Shown: positions 26,533-35,602 of the stretch, piece after piece
Position numbering within the stretch: position 1 is the stretch's first letter
How the letters are laid out: the number at the start of each line of letters is the position of its first letter
Assembly (NCBI RefSeq): GCF_002899945.2
Contig: NZ_PPEG02000007.1
Coordinates: 248,001 to 312,000, forward strand
Length of the DNA: 64,000 bases
Source: Chryseobacterium viscerum
GTDB taxonomy: Bacteria > Bacteroidota > Bacteroidia > Flavobacteriales > Weeksellaceae
Reading direction: 5' to 3'
Notes under the pieces: generated by a model
The model's input: only the letters and a program-made list of their open reading frames with translations
The model's database searches: none
What the model was told of the DNA's origin: nothing
Position numbers and translations under genes: made by a program

Positions 26533-26578
26533 TGTTAGAAATGACTAACAAATTTAATTAAATAAATGTAAACACAAA
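26533..26578 (-). promoter_or_regulatory. mntH promoter with candidate metal-regulator operator
   Basis: On the minus strand TTTG (26575-26578), an 18-nt spacer and TAAATTTG (26549-26556) form a full promoter, with the start codon 20 nt further on. The palindrome TGTTAG-N6-CTAACA (26533-26550) overlaps the -7 element and start site, where a repressor would block transcription. Its size suits a DtxR/MntR dimer, but no regulator gene is nearby. Confidence 0.5.
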
Positions 26579-26587
26579 AATATGGAA

Positions 26588-26620
26588 AGAAAAAATCCCG
26601 GAAATTACTTCCCGGGATCT
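26588..26620 (-). terminator. Terminator behind the DUF937-OmpA gene
   Basis: Stem ATCCCGG (26595-26601) / CCGGGAT (26612-26618) with a T run on the minus strand, between the OmpA-type gene and mntH. Confidence 0.75.
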
Positions 26621-26641
26621 AATTTTTATTAAGTCTAAAGA

Positions 26642-27967
26642 TTATTTCGCAAATCTGATAGACATTTTTCTGTCAGCAGCTCTTTCAGCATCAGAAGCTT
26701 TAGCATCTACTTTAGCAAATTGACTTCCGTAACCGTCTGCAGCAATTACCTGTGCACCAACGCCAGCTTTAGCTAAAGCAGCTTTGATAAATTCAGCTCT
26801 TGCTTTTGACAATTTTACGTTAGAAGCTTCGTTTCCTGTTTTATCAGTGTAACCTCCAACTTTGATTTTTGCTTCAGGGAAAGCCTTAAGAATAGCTACT
26901 AAGTTATCCAATTGTCCTTGTGAACCAGCTTCCAGTTCCGTAGAGCTTCCCATTTTGAAATTAACGTGATCGAAATCGTACCACTTCTCTTTCAATACTG
27001 AATCATCAGCTGCATTCTTATACCCTCCGGATTTTAGGAAAGTAATCATCTGATCTTCCATTCCGCCTTTGTAACCTTTTAACATTACCCCGTTAAGGTC
27101 AATGTTTTCATCAGTTTTAGCAGTTGCCGGAGCAGGGGTTACAGTTGCAGATGCTGTATCTGCAGTTGAACCAGCTGTTGCAGAGTCAGACGTCGCTGTT
27201 GTAGTCGTTGTCGTCTGTTTTTTCTCACACTGTTTCCATAGGAAATAGGCGGCTGCAATTAATAATAAAAGCGGAAGCAACCATTTCCAGATTGAGCCTC
27301 CGCCTTGATTATTATTGTTATTATCATTAAATTGTTCTCTTATTTCTCTTGCTCCTTCCGAAACATTTTCTCTTGCTGTAGCAACACCTTCGGCGATGTT
27401 ATCTTTAGCAGTAGAAGTAACAGAAGAAACCGTTTCTTTTGCCTGGCCAAACCAATTTTCAGCTCCTAGTCCAAAGGAAGCCAAAGAAAGACCTGCCGGC
27501 AGTAAAGAAGAAATAATGCCTTTCTGATCATTCAGTAAGCTGGAAATACCTGAAGCACCCAAATTATTGTCTGCTGCATATTTTCCGACAGTACCTGCTG
27601 TCGCTCCAGTCACCAGGCTTAACAAAGAACCTGCAGTGGTGTTGCTGACTCCTGAAAAACTTGCAATAGAATTGACTAATCCACCTACTTTATCTCCAAA
27701 AATTGAAGACAACAAAGTAGAAATGATAGGACTGCTAGACGATCCGCCTAATAAATTTCCTAAAATTCCACTTGATGAGGCCTGTGTAATAGCATCCACA
27801 ACGCCAGGTTTATCTGCATTATTGGCTAATCCACCTACTACAGCAGGTAATAGTCCACCAATTGCTTTAGAAATACCGGATTCACTTTCTCCAAACTGCG
27901 ATGCAGCTTGTGAAACCAAAGCGGGACCTAATTGCCCTTTAATTAAATCAATGACATTTAAAGACAT
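26642..27967 (-). CDS. DUF937-OmpA domain envelope protein
   Basis: 441 residues in four parts. Residues 1-170 are a Gly/Ser/Leu-rich helical DUF937 (YidB-like) domain without a signal peptide. Residues 175-215 are a heptad-like charged stretch. A single membrane segment lies at about 227-244. A Thr/Ala-rich spacer leads to a C-terminal OmpA peptidoglycan-binding domain (about 315-441, 'INVGGYTDKTGNEASNVKLSKARAEFIKAAL'-type sequence with the usual Asp and Arg). The layout suggests a cytoplasmic DUF937 domain linked through the inner membrane to the cell wall. Confidence 0.88.
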   Translation of the reverse strand: MSLNVIDLIKGQLGPALVSQAASQFGESESGISKAIGGLLPAVVGGLANNADKPGVVDAITQASSSGILGNLLGGSSSSPIISTLLSSIFGDKVGGLVNSIASFSGVSNTTAGSLLSLVTGATAGTVGKYAADNNLGASGISSLLNDQKGIISSLLPAGLSLASFGLGAENWFGQAKETVSSVTSTAKDNIAEGVATARENVSEGAREIREQFNDNNNNNQGGGSIWKWLLPLLLLIAAAYFLWKQCEKKQTTTTTTATSDSATAGSTADTASATVTPAPATAKTDENIDLNGVMLKGYKGGMEDQMITFLKSGGYKNAADDSVLKEKWYDFDHVNFKMGSSTELEAGSQGQLDNLVAILKAFPEAKIKVGGYTDKTGNEASNVKLSKARAEFIKAALAKAGVGAQVIAADGYGSQFAKVDAKASDAERAADRKMSIRFAK

Positions 27968-28084
27968 AATAATAAATTTTTTTGATTAATGTTGAGATAA
28001 ATTTAAACAAAAATCTGTCCAAATGTCACTTTTTTTTGAATATTTCTTAAAAATTAACTAATTTTTTTAAAATTATTAAATTTT

Positions 28085-29560
28085 TTAATACGCTTTTGCA
28101 AATAACACACGTCTCTTAGATGGTTTTCCAGAGATCAGTGAAATTCCTTCTTCTATATCATCATCTAAAGGAATACATCTGATCGTTGCCTTCGTTTCAT
28201 CCTTGATCTGTTCTTCTTCTTCAGCCGTACCATCCCAGTGAGCATAGATGAAACCACCTTTCTCTTCCAGCACTTTTTTGAACTCTTCATAAGTATCCAC
28301 TTTCGTGATATTATTGTCTCTGAATTCAAAAGCTTTATTGTAAATGTCCTGCTGAATAGTTTTTAATAACTCTTCGATGTAAGTATCAAGCCCTTCAATA
28401 GAACGAACTTCTTTTGTAAGATTATCTCTTCTGGCGATTTCCACCGATTTGTTTTCCAAATCTCTTGGTCCCATTGCGATTCTTACAGGAACTCCTTTCA
28501 ATTCGTATTCTGCAAATTTCCAACCCGGTTTGTTCTGAGTGTCATTATCAAATTTCACAGAAATTCCTTTTGCCTTCAGCTTCGCCTGGATATCCAACGC
28601 AACCTCACTGATTTGCTCTAACTGCTCTTCTCCTTTAAAGATAGGAACAATCACTACCTGAATTGGCGCTAAAGTAGGAGGTAATACCAATCCGAAATCA
28701 TCAGAGTGGGTCATGATCAAAGCTCCCATCAAACGCGTTGATGTTCCCCATGATGTAGCCCATGCATGTTCAATCTTTCCTTCTTTGTTGGTGAATTTTA
28801 CGTCAAATGCTTTTGCGAAATTCTGACCTAAGAAGTGAGATGTTCCTGCTTGTAATGCTTTTCCATCCTGCATCAATGCTTCGATACAGTACGTTTCATC
28901 TGCTCCTGCAAATCTTTCAGAAGGTGTTTTTAATCCTTGAACTACCGGTATTGCCATAAAGTTCTCTGCAAAATCTGCATAGACTTTATTCATTTTTTCT
29001 GCTTCCTCTACGGCTTCGTTTTTGGTAGCGTGAGCAGTGTGCCCTTCCTGCCATAAGAATTCTGTTGTTCTTAAGAAAAGACGTGTTCTCATTTCCCAAC
29101 GAACCACATTCGCCCATTGGTTGATCAATATTGGTAAATCTCTGTAAGATTGAATCCAGTTTTTGTATGTATTCCAGATAATAGCTTCTGAAGTAGGACG
29201 AACGATAAGTTCTTCTTCAAGTTTTGCATCCGGATCCACAATCAGTTTGGATGGATTGTTCGGATCGGTTTTTAATCTGTAGTGAGTAACAACAGCACAT
29301 TCTTTTGCAAAACCTTCTGCATTTTTTTCCTCTGCCTCAAACAAGCTCTTGGGCACAAAAAGCGGGAAGTATGCGTTAACGTGACCTGTTTCTTTGAATT
29401 TTTTATCCATTTCATCACGCATTTTTTCCCAGATTGCATAGCCATACGGTTTGATTACCATACATCCACGCACGACTGAGCTTTCAGCTAAATCAGCTTT
29501 TACAACCAGCTCATTATACCATTTGCTGTAATCTTCGCTTCTTGAGGTTAATTTTGCCAT
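28085..29560 (-). CDS. proS: Proline--tRNA ligase (short, archaeal/eukaryal-like type)
   Basis: 491-residue class II synthetase charging tRNA-Pro. Features: 'YSKWYNELVVKADLAESS' at the N-terminus, motif 2 'RWEMRTRLFLRTTEFLWQEGHTAHAT', an HLGQNF segment, and the C-terminal anticodon-binding domain plus the extra zinc-binding-like tail ending 'GKPSKRRVLFAKAY'. The editing insertion of the long bacterial ProS is missing, so this is the ProS type 3 form found in Bacteroidota and archaea. Confidence 0.97.
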   Translation of the reverse strand: MAKLTSRSEDYSKWYNELVVKADLAESSVVRGCMVIKPYGYAIWEKMRDEMDKKFKETGHVNAYFPLFVPKSLFEAEEKNAEGFAKECAVVTHYRLKTDPNNPSKLIVDPDAKLEEELIVRPTSEAIIWNTYKNWIQSYRDLPILINQWANVVRWEMRTRLFLRTTEFLWQEGHTAHATKNEAVEEAEKMNKVYADFAENFMAIPVVQGLKTPSERFAGADETYCIEALMQDGKALQAGTSHFLGQNFAKAFDVKFTNKEGKIEHAWATSWGTSTRLMGALIMTHSDDFGLVLPPTLAPIQVVIVPIFKGEEQLEQISEVALDIQAKLKAKGISVKFDNDTQNKPGWKFAEYELKGVPVRIAMGPRDLENKSVEIARRDNLTKEVRSIEGLDTYIEELLKTIQQDIYNKAFEFRDNNITKVDTYEEFKKVLEEKGGFIYAHWDGTAEEEEQIKDETKATIRCIPLDDDIEEGISLISGKPSKRRVLFAKAY

Positions 29561-29594
29561 TATTTTTTAAAATTTTTTTAACTTTTGTACATTA

Positions 29595-29624
29595 TTGTTA
29601 TCTAAAAATAAAAATCTATTTTTG
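29595..29624 (+). promoter_or_regulatory. Promoter of the Gly/Trp-rich lipoprotein gene
   Basis: TTG at 29595-29597, a 19-nt spacer, and TATTTTTG at 29617-29624. The leader would be about 75 nt and contains two near-repeats of TTTGGTACA (near 29645 and 29657). Confidence 0.5.
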
Positions 29625-29669
29625 ATAGATTTTTCTACCAGTGCTTTGGTACATTTTTGGTACAGATTG

Positions 29670-29677
29670 CAAATATA
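29670..29677 (-). promoter_or_regulatory. Candidate -7 element of proS
   Basis: TATATTTG on the minus strand, about 110 nt before the proS start. No -33 match is seen. Confidence 0.3.
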
Positions 29678-29704
29678 ATTTAAATTAAAAATTTTTACGT
29701 TATC

Positions 29705-30820
29705 ATGAAAAGAAATATACATAAAAATTTGCTTGGTCTGCTAAGATCCAAAGGGATTTTGGCCATATCGGGCGGATTATTACTTGTGTCTTGTGGTGCT
29801 CAGATGGGAGGGTATAGCGAGACAGACGGGGTGTATTACGACCCCAATAAGGATACGCTACCTGAAGGAGTTATCATTAATGATAGCGGAAACAGGGTAG
29901 GAGAATACTATGACTACTATCAGGATTCTAATGTGATTCAAAATGCACAAACGAATTCCAGAGAACAGCAAAACAGATATAGTGACTGGAGTGGTACCAA
30001 TCCGAATTGGAACACCAATGCTACAGATTCCGATTGGGGACTTTATTCAGGTTCTCAAACGAACTACTATGATAACTCATGGGGATGGGGATCTCCTTGG
30101 GGAATGTATGGTGGCTATAGCCCATATTGGGGCATGAACCGCGGCTGGGGCTGGGGTGGAAGCATGTCCTGGGGTTGGGGCGGATCATTCGGATGGGGCT
30201 GGGGAGGCTCTTACGGATGGGGAAACCCATACTGGGGATATGGTGGTTATGGAGGATACTATGATCCATTCTGGGGCGGCTACGGAAACCCTTACTGGGG
30301 CTACGGAGGAGGTTACTGGGGTGGTGGCAACTACAACAGACCTGTTTACAGAAGAAGTGGTGTGAGCGGAGGAGGATTCCAGAATACTGGGGTAGCCAAC
30401 GCTGTATACAGAACAAATACAAATAATTCAGGTTTCAGAAATAGTAATGGAAACGGCGGATTCAGAAACACCAATAATGGAGGTTTCAGAGATTCGAACT
30501 CAAGTGGTGGTTTCAGAAACAGCAATGGCGGATTCAGAGACGGTAATTCAGGAGGCTTCAGAAACGGGAATTCCGGAGGTTTCAGAAATACACAGTCTAA
30601 CGGTGGATTCCGTAATTCTGCACCACAAACAAGACCTAATTACAATTATCAGCAACCACAGCCAAGATATAACAACAATAATAATGGAGGCTTCAGATCT
30701 AATGATTCAGGAGGTTTCAGATCTAGCGGTGGTTCCAGTGGAGGAGGCTTCAGAGGCGGTTCTTCAGGCGGTGGCGGCGGAATGAGATCCGGCGGCGGAG
30801 GCAGAGGCGGCTTCAGATAA
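29705..30820 (+). CDS. Gly/Trp/Tyr- and GGFR-repeat lipoprotein
   Basis: 371 residues with a lipoprotein signal (LLLVSC, Cys30). Residues 35-115 form a polar leader. Residues 116-205 are almost entirely Gly, Trp and Tyr ('GWGWGGS', 'GYGGYYDPFWGGYG'). From about 235 to the end there are some twelve GGFR-type units (GGFRNSN, GGFRDGN and so on) ending GGGGRGGFR. It is basic and probably disordered, and surface-exposed or periplasmic. It lies 29 bp before the OmpP1-type porin and is probably cotranscribed with it. No function is known to me. Confidence 0.85.
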   Translation: MKRNIHKNLLGLLRSKGILAISGGLLLVSCGAQMGGYSETDGVYYDPNKDTLPEGVIINDSGNRVGEYYDYYQDSNVIQNAQTNSREQQNRYSDWSGTNPNWNTNATDSDWGLYSGSQTNYYDNSWGWGSPWGMYGGYSPYWGMNRGWGWGGSMSWGWGGSFGWGWGGSYGWGNPYWGYGGYGGYYDPFWGGYGNPYWGYGGGYWGGGNYNRPVYRRSGVSGGGFQNTGVANAVYRTNTNNSGFRNSNGNGGFRNTNNGGFRDSNSSGGFRNSNGGFRDGNSGGFRNGNSGGFRNTQSNGGFRNSAPQTRPNYNYQQPQPRYNNNNNGGFRSNDSGGFRSSGGSSGGGFRGGSSGGGGGMRSGGGGRGGFR

Positions 30821-30849
30821 TTTTCAAACTAATAAACTATTAAAAAATA

Positions 30850-32259
30850 ATGTTAAAAAAATCTTTAGTATTAATGAGTATTTCTGCTGCATTTTATGCG
30901 CAGGCTCAGGATGTTTCTGTAATAAGAAATACTGTAGATGTTTACTCAAGTACTCCTATGGTGGGATCGGCTAAGTTTAATGCAATGGCTGGATCTAATG
31001 GTGCGCTAGGTGGTGATGCAAACTCTCTGCTTACCAACCCGGCAGGTTTAGGGGTAGCTATTTCAGGAGAGGTTTCAGGAACTTTATCTATTTTAGGAAA
31101 TAAAAACAGCAGCTCTTGGGCAGGATCTACTATAGACTATAGCAAAACGAAAGGTGATCTTGGAAATGCAGGAGGGATAATTGCTTTCCCACTGATGACA
31201 GAGACTGGATGGAAGTTTATTAATATTGGTATTAATTTTTCCAATCAACAACTTGACAATGTAATTCAGTCGCCAGGTAATAATAATATCGTGTATGCTT
31301 TTGATAAAGCGGATATAACGAAAGACGCTGCATTGGCAGGGCACATGTATGAAAGATACGGTAATTTGTCAAAAATGAGTTTTGGGGTAGGAGCGAATTA
31401 TAATCATAATTTATATCTGGGAGCAGGTTTCAATTTTTTCAATGCTTCAATTGATCAATATGACAACTTGTTTTACAGAAATCTAACCAATAATTCTACA
31501 GAAGGATTTAGTAAGCAGGATACTCCATATTCAGAAAGATCTTCAGGTTTTTCTGCTTCATTAGGGGTAATCGGAAAGCTAAGTCCTAATTTCAGAGTGG
31601 GAGCGTCTCTTGAAACGCCTACATTCTGGACGATAGACAGAAACTACTATTTCTACAACGACCCTACTTACGGGGACGATATGGGTGCTGAAAACAGAAA
31701 GTTTACTTCACCGCTTAAAGCAACTGTGAGTGCTGCATTTGTAGCAAGTAAAAATTTCTCATTGAACGTAGATTATACCCTTGGACTTACAAAGCCTGAC
31801 TATAAAGTATATGGTGGTGCAGAAAGAGAGTTGAATAGCTTCTTTAAGGATAACTACAAAAATCTTTCAGAAGTAAGAGTAGGAGCTGAGTACAGAGTAC
31901 AGCAGTTCAGATTGAGAGGAGGTTACTCGTACCAGTCTAGTCCTTTTGATGCGCTTACGATCAGCAGATTTAATGATGCCGGAAGTGTAGGAGATCAGTC
32001 TTATAGCAACTTGATATTAAGTGATAGAAATACGCTTTCATTTGGTATCGGATATGATTTCAGATCTTTCTATGTAGATGCATCTTATCAGAATATCTCT
32101 TCTAAATATGCCAATCCTTTTATGAGAGGATATATGGGTGATAATTTTGATTCATCTTACTATTCTGCAAATAAAATCTTCGAAAGTGATTCTTACGCAG
32201 TAAGTGATGTAAAAAGTAACAGAAACAATTTCTTCCTTACTGTAGGATGGAAATTCTAA
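30850..32259 (+). CDS. OmpP1/FadL/TodX-type outer-membrane transport protein
   Basis: 469-residue beta-barrel with a signal peptide cut near AQAQ (residue 20). The N-terminal hatch region 'GSAKFNAMAGSNGALGGDANSLLTNPAGLGV' carries the NPAG motif of the FadL family. Long alternating strands follow, and the C-terminus ends in an aromatic residue (GWKF), as outer-membrane barrels do. It probably takes up hydrophobic molecules. Its small lipoprotein neighbour upstream may assist or decorate the pore. Confidence 0.87.
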   Translation: MLKKSLVLMSISAAFYAQAQDVSVIRNTVDVYSSTPMVGSAKFNAMAGSNGALGGDANSLLTNPAGLGVAISGEVSGTLSILGNKNSSSWAGSTIDYSKTKGDLGNAGGIIAFPLMTETGWKFINIGINFSNQQLDNVIQSPGNNNIVYAFDKADITKDAALAGHMYERYGNLSKMSFGVGANYNHNLYLGAGFNFFNASIDQYDNLFYRNLTNNSTEGFSKQDTPYSERSSGFSASLGVIGKLSPNFRVGASLETPTFWTIDRNYYFYNDPTYGDDMGAENRKFTSPLKATVSAAFVASKNFSLNVDYTLGLTKPDYKVYGGAERELNSFFKDNYKNLSEVRVGAEYRVQQFRLRGGYSYQSSPFDALTISRFNDAGSVGDQSYSNLILSDRNTLSFGIGYDFRSFYVDASYQNISSKYANPFMRGYMGDNFDSSYYSANKIFESDSYAVSDVKSNRNNFFLTVGWKF

Positions 32260-32287
32260 GCTTAAAACATTAAGTATATACAACAAC

Positions 32288-32315
32288 AAAAAAGCTCCGA
32301 ATTTCGGAGCTTTTT
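32288..32315. terminator. Bidirectional terminator
   Basis: Stem AAAGCTCCGA / TCGGAGCTTT flanked by A and T runs, between the porin and the convergent ZIP gene. Confidence 0.85.
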
Positions 32316-32339
32316 TTATTTTTATTTTTATCTTTATTT

Positions 32340-33068
32340 TTAATGAGAATGAGCAGCAGGATGTTGGTGGAAAAGATGCATCATCAATGCCAGTGAAACT
32401 CCTAAAACAACCAGGCCAATCTTCGTCCAGTCGATATTATGATTCTTATTGCTTTCAAAAATGATTACTGAAGAGATGTGAAGGAAAATTCCCCCTACAA
32501 TAGCCAGAAAATAAGGCTGTAGATCAGGATTGAAATAATTTCCCAATAGCATTCCCATTGGAGAAGCCAAAGCAAATAAGGCTACAATCAGAATAGAAGG
32601 ATATGATGAAGAACTCTTTGATTCTCCTTTTCTATTGAATAAAAATGCCCCCAGAATAAATGAAATAGGAAGATTGTGAAATACAATTCCCCAAAGATAA
32701 GGTGACATCTCATGCGTTTCATTGGCCAAAGGAATCCCTTCAATAAAAGCATGGATAAATAATCCTACCATTAAGGCAGCAGGAAGAATATTGTGCTCAC
32801 TATGATGGTGAAAGTGTCCGTGTTCAAAACCTTTGGTAAGGGCTTCCAGAATCATCTGCAGAAGAACTCCTCCAATCACAAATATCCCAAGACTATTGCT
32901 TCCTGCAGAGGTATAAACCTGCGGGAAAACTTCATTGAGACAGATGGTAATCAAAAAGCCCGCACTTAATATCAATAGGTTTTTGGCTAGCTTTTCTTTT
33001 TTACCAAAGTGTTTTCCCAGAAATACTCCTGTTACTACACTTAAAATCAGTAAAAGTACTGTTGTCAT
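32340..33068 (-). CDS. ZIP-family metal transporter
   Basis: 242-residue inner-membrane protein with about eight hydrophobic segments. The metal-binding motifs HAFIEG (helix 4) and FHNLPISF (helix 5) are present, with a His-rich loop (HGHFHHHSEH, about 85-94) and a His-rich C-terminus. It probably imports zinc or another divalent metal. It overlaps the methyltransferase gene upstream by one base. Confidence 0.9.
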   Translation of the reverse strand: MTTVLLLILSVVTGVFLGKHFGKKEKLAKNLLILSAGFLITICLNEVFPQVYTSAGSNSLGIFVIGGVLLQMILEALTKGFEHGHFHHHSEHNILPAALMVGLFIHAFIEGIPLANETHEMSPYLWGIVFHNLPISFILGAFLFNRKGESKSSSSYPSILIVALFALASPMGMLLGNYFNPDLQPYFLAIVGGIFLHISSVIIFESNKNHNIDWTKIGLVVLGVSLALMMHLFHQHPAAHSH

Positions 33069-33793
33069 TATTTTTTCTTAAATAAATTGATGCATCGTGG
33101 AGAATTTTCTTTCTTAAATTCATTCAGCTGATAATCTCCCCAGATTTTTATTCTTTCAAAACCACATTCAGAAGCATAGGCATGAATGGCTTCTAATGGG
33201 TGAAGTTTTACTTTTTCAAAGAAATGAAGCGGTTTACCATCTGCTTCAAACTGGATATCTTTGATGATATGTCTCCCTTCAATCTTTTTCAGGATCTTAA
33301 AATCAATATCACCACGGGTAATGACCGTTTCAGGAACTAATGTATTTCTTACATACTCCTCGTTCAGGTAATCCAGTACAAAATATCCTCCAGGTTTTAG
33401 CACATTGTAAACGGATTGGAATACTTTTTTGTCATCATTTTCATTGTCGAAATATCCAAAACTTGTAAATAAGTTGAATACAGCATCCATAGGATCTGCA
33501 TCAATTGGATTTCTCATATCATGAACATCAAAAATCAACGTTTGATTTTCATACTGTTTATCAGACTCAATGCTTTGTCTTGAAAGATCCAGTCCCAAAA
33601 CATCATACCCTAATTTGTTGAGGAAAACAGAGTGTCTTCCCTTTCCGCAGGCAAGATCTATGATTTTCGATTGAGGCGGAAGCTGAAGGTCCGCAGTAAG
33701 CTTTGTAATGAAGTTTTCAGCTTCTGTATAGTCTCTGTTGCTATAAAGCAAATGATAATAAGGGGTATCAAACCAAGATTCAAACCATTCCAT
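33068..33793 (-). CDS. Class I SAM-dependent methyltransferase
   Basis: 241 residues. Motif I IIDLACGKGRHS (about 44-55) binds S-adenosylmethionine, 'VLGLDLS' is motif II and 'FDVHDMR' / 'MDAVFNLFTSFGYF' are motif IV. It has no membrane segment. The substrate is unknown. Its stop overlaps the ZIP start, so the two are coupled, though no shared function is evident. Confidence 0.88.
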   Translation of the reverse strand: MEWFESWFDTPYYHLLYSNRDYTEAENFITKLTADLQLPPQSKIIDLACGKGRHSVFLNKLGYDVLGLDLSRQSIESDKQYENQTLIFDVHDMRNPIDADPMDAVFNLFTSFGYFDNENDDKKVFQSVYNVLKPGGYFVLDYLNEEYVRNTLVPETVITRGDIDFKILKKIEGRHIIKDIQFEADGKPLHFFEKVKLHPLEAIHAYASECGFERIKIWGDYQLNEFKKENSPRCINLFKKK

Positions 33794-33930
33794 AATGCAA
33801 AAATAACTAAATTTGTGCGGTTAAAAGCAAAGTATTTTACAACATTAAGAGATTGAGAAATTCAATTGGACAATAAGTTACATAGCTAATCTTTTGATTT
33901 TAAAAACTTTAAAACTTTTAATTCATACTT

Positions 33931-35097
33931 ATGGATACAGAAAATATAAAAATACAGATAAAGACATTCTTCGGATTGGAGCCTATTCTTGCCGAAGAAA
34001 TCAAAAAACTGGGTGGAAAAAACGTTGAAATTAAAAACAGAGCAGTAAATTGTGAGGGAGATCTTGGTTTTCTTTATAAAATCAATTATTCTGCGAGAAC
34101 AGCATTGAAAATCTTAGTGCCAATTCACGAGTTCAAGGCTTTTAATCAACATCAGTTCTATGACAGATTGTTCAAATTTGAATGGGAGAACTTTATGGAT
34201 GTTAACCAGTCTTTCTCTATTGATGCAACAGTAAACTCTGAAACATTCAAACATTCTCAGTTTGTCACGTTAAAAATGAAGGATGCCATCGTGGATTATT
34301 TCCAGGACAAATTCAAAAGACGTCCGAATGTGGAAACCAGAGAACCGGATATAAAATTTCACCTTCATATCGACAGAGAATTGGTGATGATCTCAATGGA
34401 CTCTTCCGGAGATGCTCTATTCAAAAGAGGGTACCGAAAAGAGCAGGGAGAAGCACCTATCAATGAAGTGTTAGCAAGCGGAATGCTTCAGCTGGCAGGT
34501 TGGGATGGAAAAGGAAATTTCCTTGACCCGATGTGTGGTTCCGGAACCTTGTTGATTGAAGCAGCGATGATCGCTATGGATCTTCCGGCTCAGATTTTCA
34601 GAAAGAGATTCGGATTCCAGAACTGGAAAAACTATGATGCAGATTTGTTTTCAAAAATTAAAGAATTCAGAATCAACAGAGTAAGACAGTTTGATGGAAA
34701 AATCGTAGGATATGATATCGATTCAAGAATGCTGAATGCCGCAAGAATAAATGTAGAAGCAGCAGAAATGGAAGATGTTATTGAGATTAAAAAACAGGAT
34801 TTCTTTGATTCGAAAAAAGAACTTTTCCCGTTATTAATGGTATTCAATCCACCATACGATGAGAGAATTTCCATCAATGATGATGATTTCTACAAAAAAA
34901 TCGGAGATACCTTTAAAACCCATTATCCGAATACATTAGCATGGCTAATCTCTTCTGATCTGGAAGCAGTGAAGAAAATCGGACTACGTCCTTCAAGAAA
35001 GATCAAACTTTTCAACGGAAAGCTGGAAACGAGATTTTTACAGTACGAAATGTATGAAGGAACGAAGAAAGTACATAAACTGGAAGATAATAAATAG
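33931..35097 (+). CDS. THUMP-domain RNA guanine-N2 methyltransferase (RlmL/YpsC-like)
   Basis: 388 residues. Residues 1-165 are the THUMP RNA-binding domain ('TFFGLEPILAEEIKKLGG'). The SAM-binding methyltransferase domain follows, with 'FLDPMCGSGTLLIEAAMIA' as motif I and NPPY ('VFNPPYDERI') as the catalytic motif of N2-guanine methylation. It matches the stand-alone YpsC type, corresponding to the RlmL half of E. coli RlmKL, so the likely target is G2445 of 23S rRNA. Confidence 0.9.
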   Translation: MDTENIKIQIKTFFGLEPILAEEIKKLGGKNVEIKNRAVNCEGDLGFLYKINYSARTALKILVPIHEFKAFNQHQFYDRLFKFEWENFMDVNQSFSIDATVNSETFKHSQFVTLKMKDAIVDYFQDKFKRRPNVETREPDIKFHLHIDRELVMISMDSSGDALFKRGYRKEQGEAPINEVLASGMLQLAGWDGKGNFLDPMCGSGTLLIEAAMIAMDLPAQIFRKRFGFQNWKNYDADLFSKIKEFRINRVRQFDGKIVGYDIDSRMLNAARINVEAAEMEDVIEIKKQDFFDSKKELFPLLMVFNPPYDERISINDDDFYKKIGDTFKTHYPNTLAWLISSDLEAVKKIGLRPSRKIKLFNGKLETRFLQYEMYEGTKKVHKLEDNK

Positions 35098-35106
35098 TAA
35101 GAAAAA

Positions 35107-35538
35107 GTGTTAGGAGATTTTCTTGATTTTTTAGATTTCATTTTTAATATATCCAGAATATTTCAGGGTGGTTCTGGATTATCACGCTCAACTCCTGACA
35201 GAAAGAGTCTGAATTATGATGAAAAGCCTCAAAAGAAGGAATCAAAAAAATCAAAATATTTCACAGAGAAAGTAAGTGCAATAGCTTTAGTATTGGCTGC
35301 ATTTTCTTTTTTTATTGTTTTTAAAGATCCTTTACCGGAACAAAACTATACACAAACTTTAGTGGTAGCTTCTTTAATAGGAGTCAGCCTTTCGTTTTTA
35401 ATGTTTTTTGTCCTGCATGTACTGGAGCTTTATTATTTTAAAACGCTGTTCAAACTGCTTCTGTTCAGCTGTTCAGTGATCGCATTTTTTATTTCTGCGG
35501 TAATGTATATTTATTTTAAATCAGGTTTGTTTATATAG
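35107..35538 (+). CDS. Small membrane protein
   Basis: 143 residues from a GTG start only 9 bp behind the RNA methyltransferase stop. An amphipathic N-terminus (LGDFLDFLDFIFNISRIF) and a charged Ser/Lys-rich linker (about 25-55) are followed by three hydrophobic segments (about 58-75, 88-110 and 115-138). I do not recognise the family. Confidence 0.6.
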   Translation: MLGDFLDFLDFIFNISRIFQGGSGLSRSTPDRKSLNYDEKPQKKESKKSKYFTEKVSAIALVLAAFSFFIVFKDPLPEQNYTQTLVVASLIGVSLSFLMFFVLHVLELYYFKTLFKLLLFSCSVIAFFISAVMYIYFKSGLFI

Positions 35539-35566
35539 CAGACTTCAGTTTTATATCAAAATAAAA

Positions 35567-35596
35567 ATAGGCTGTATTCATTGTGATACAGCCTAT
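35567..35596. terminator. Bidirectional terminator
   Basis: A perfect 11-bp stem ATAGGCTGTAT / ATACAGCCTAT with an 8-nt loop, between two convergent genes. Confidence 0.75.
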
Positions 35597-35602
35597 GTTA
35601 TT

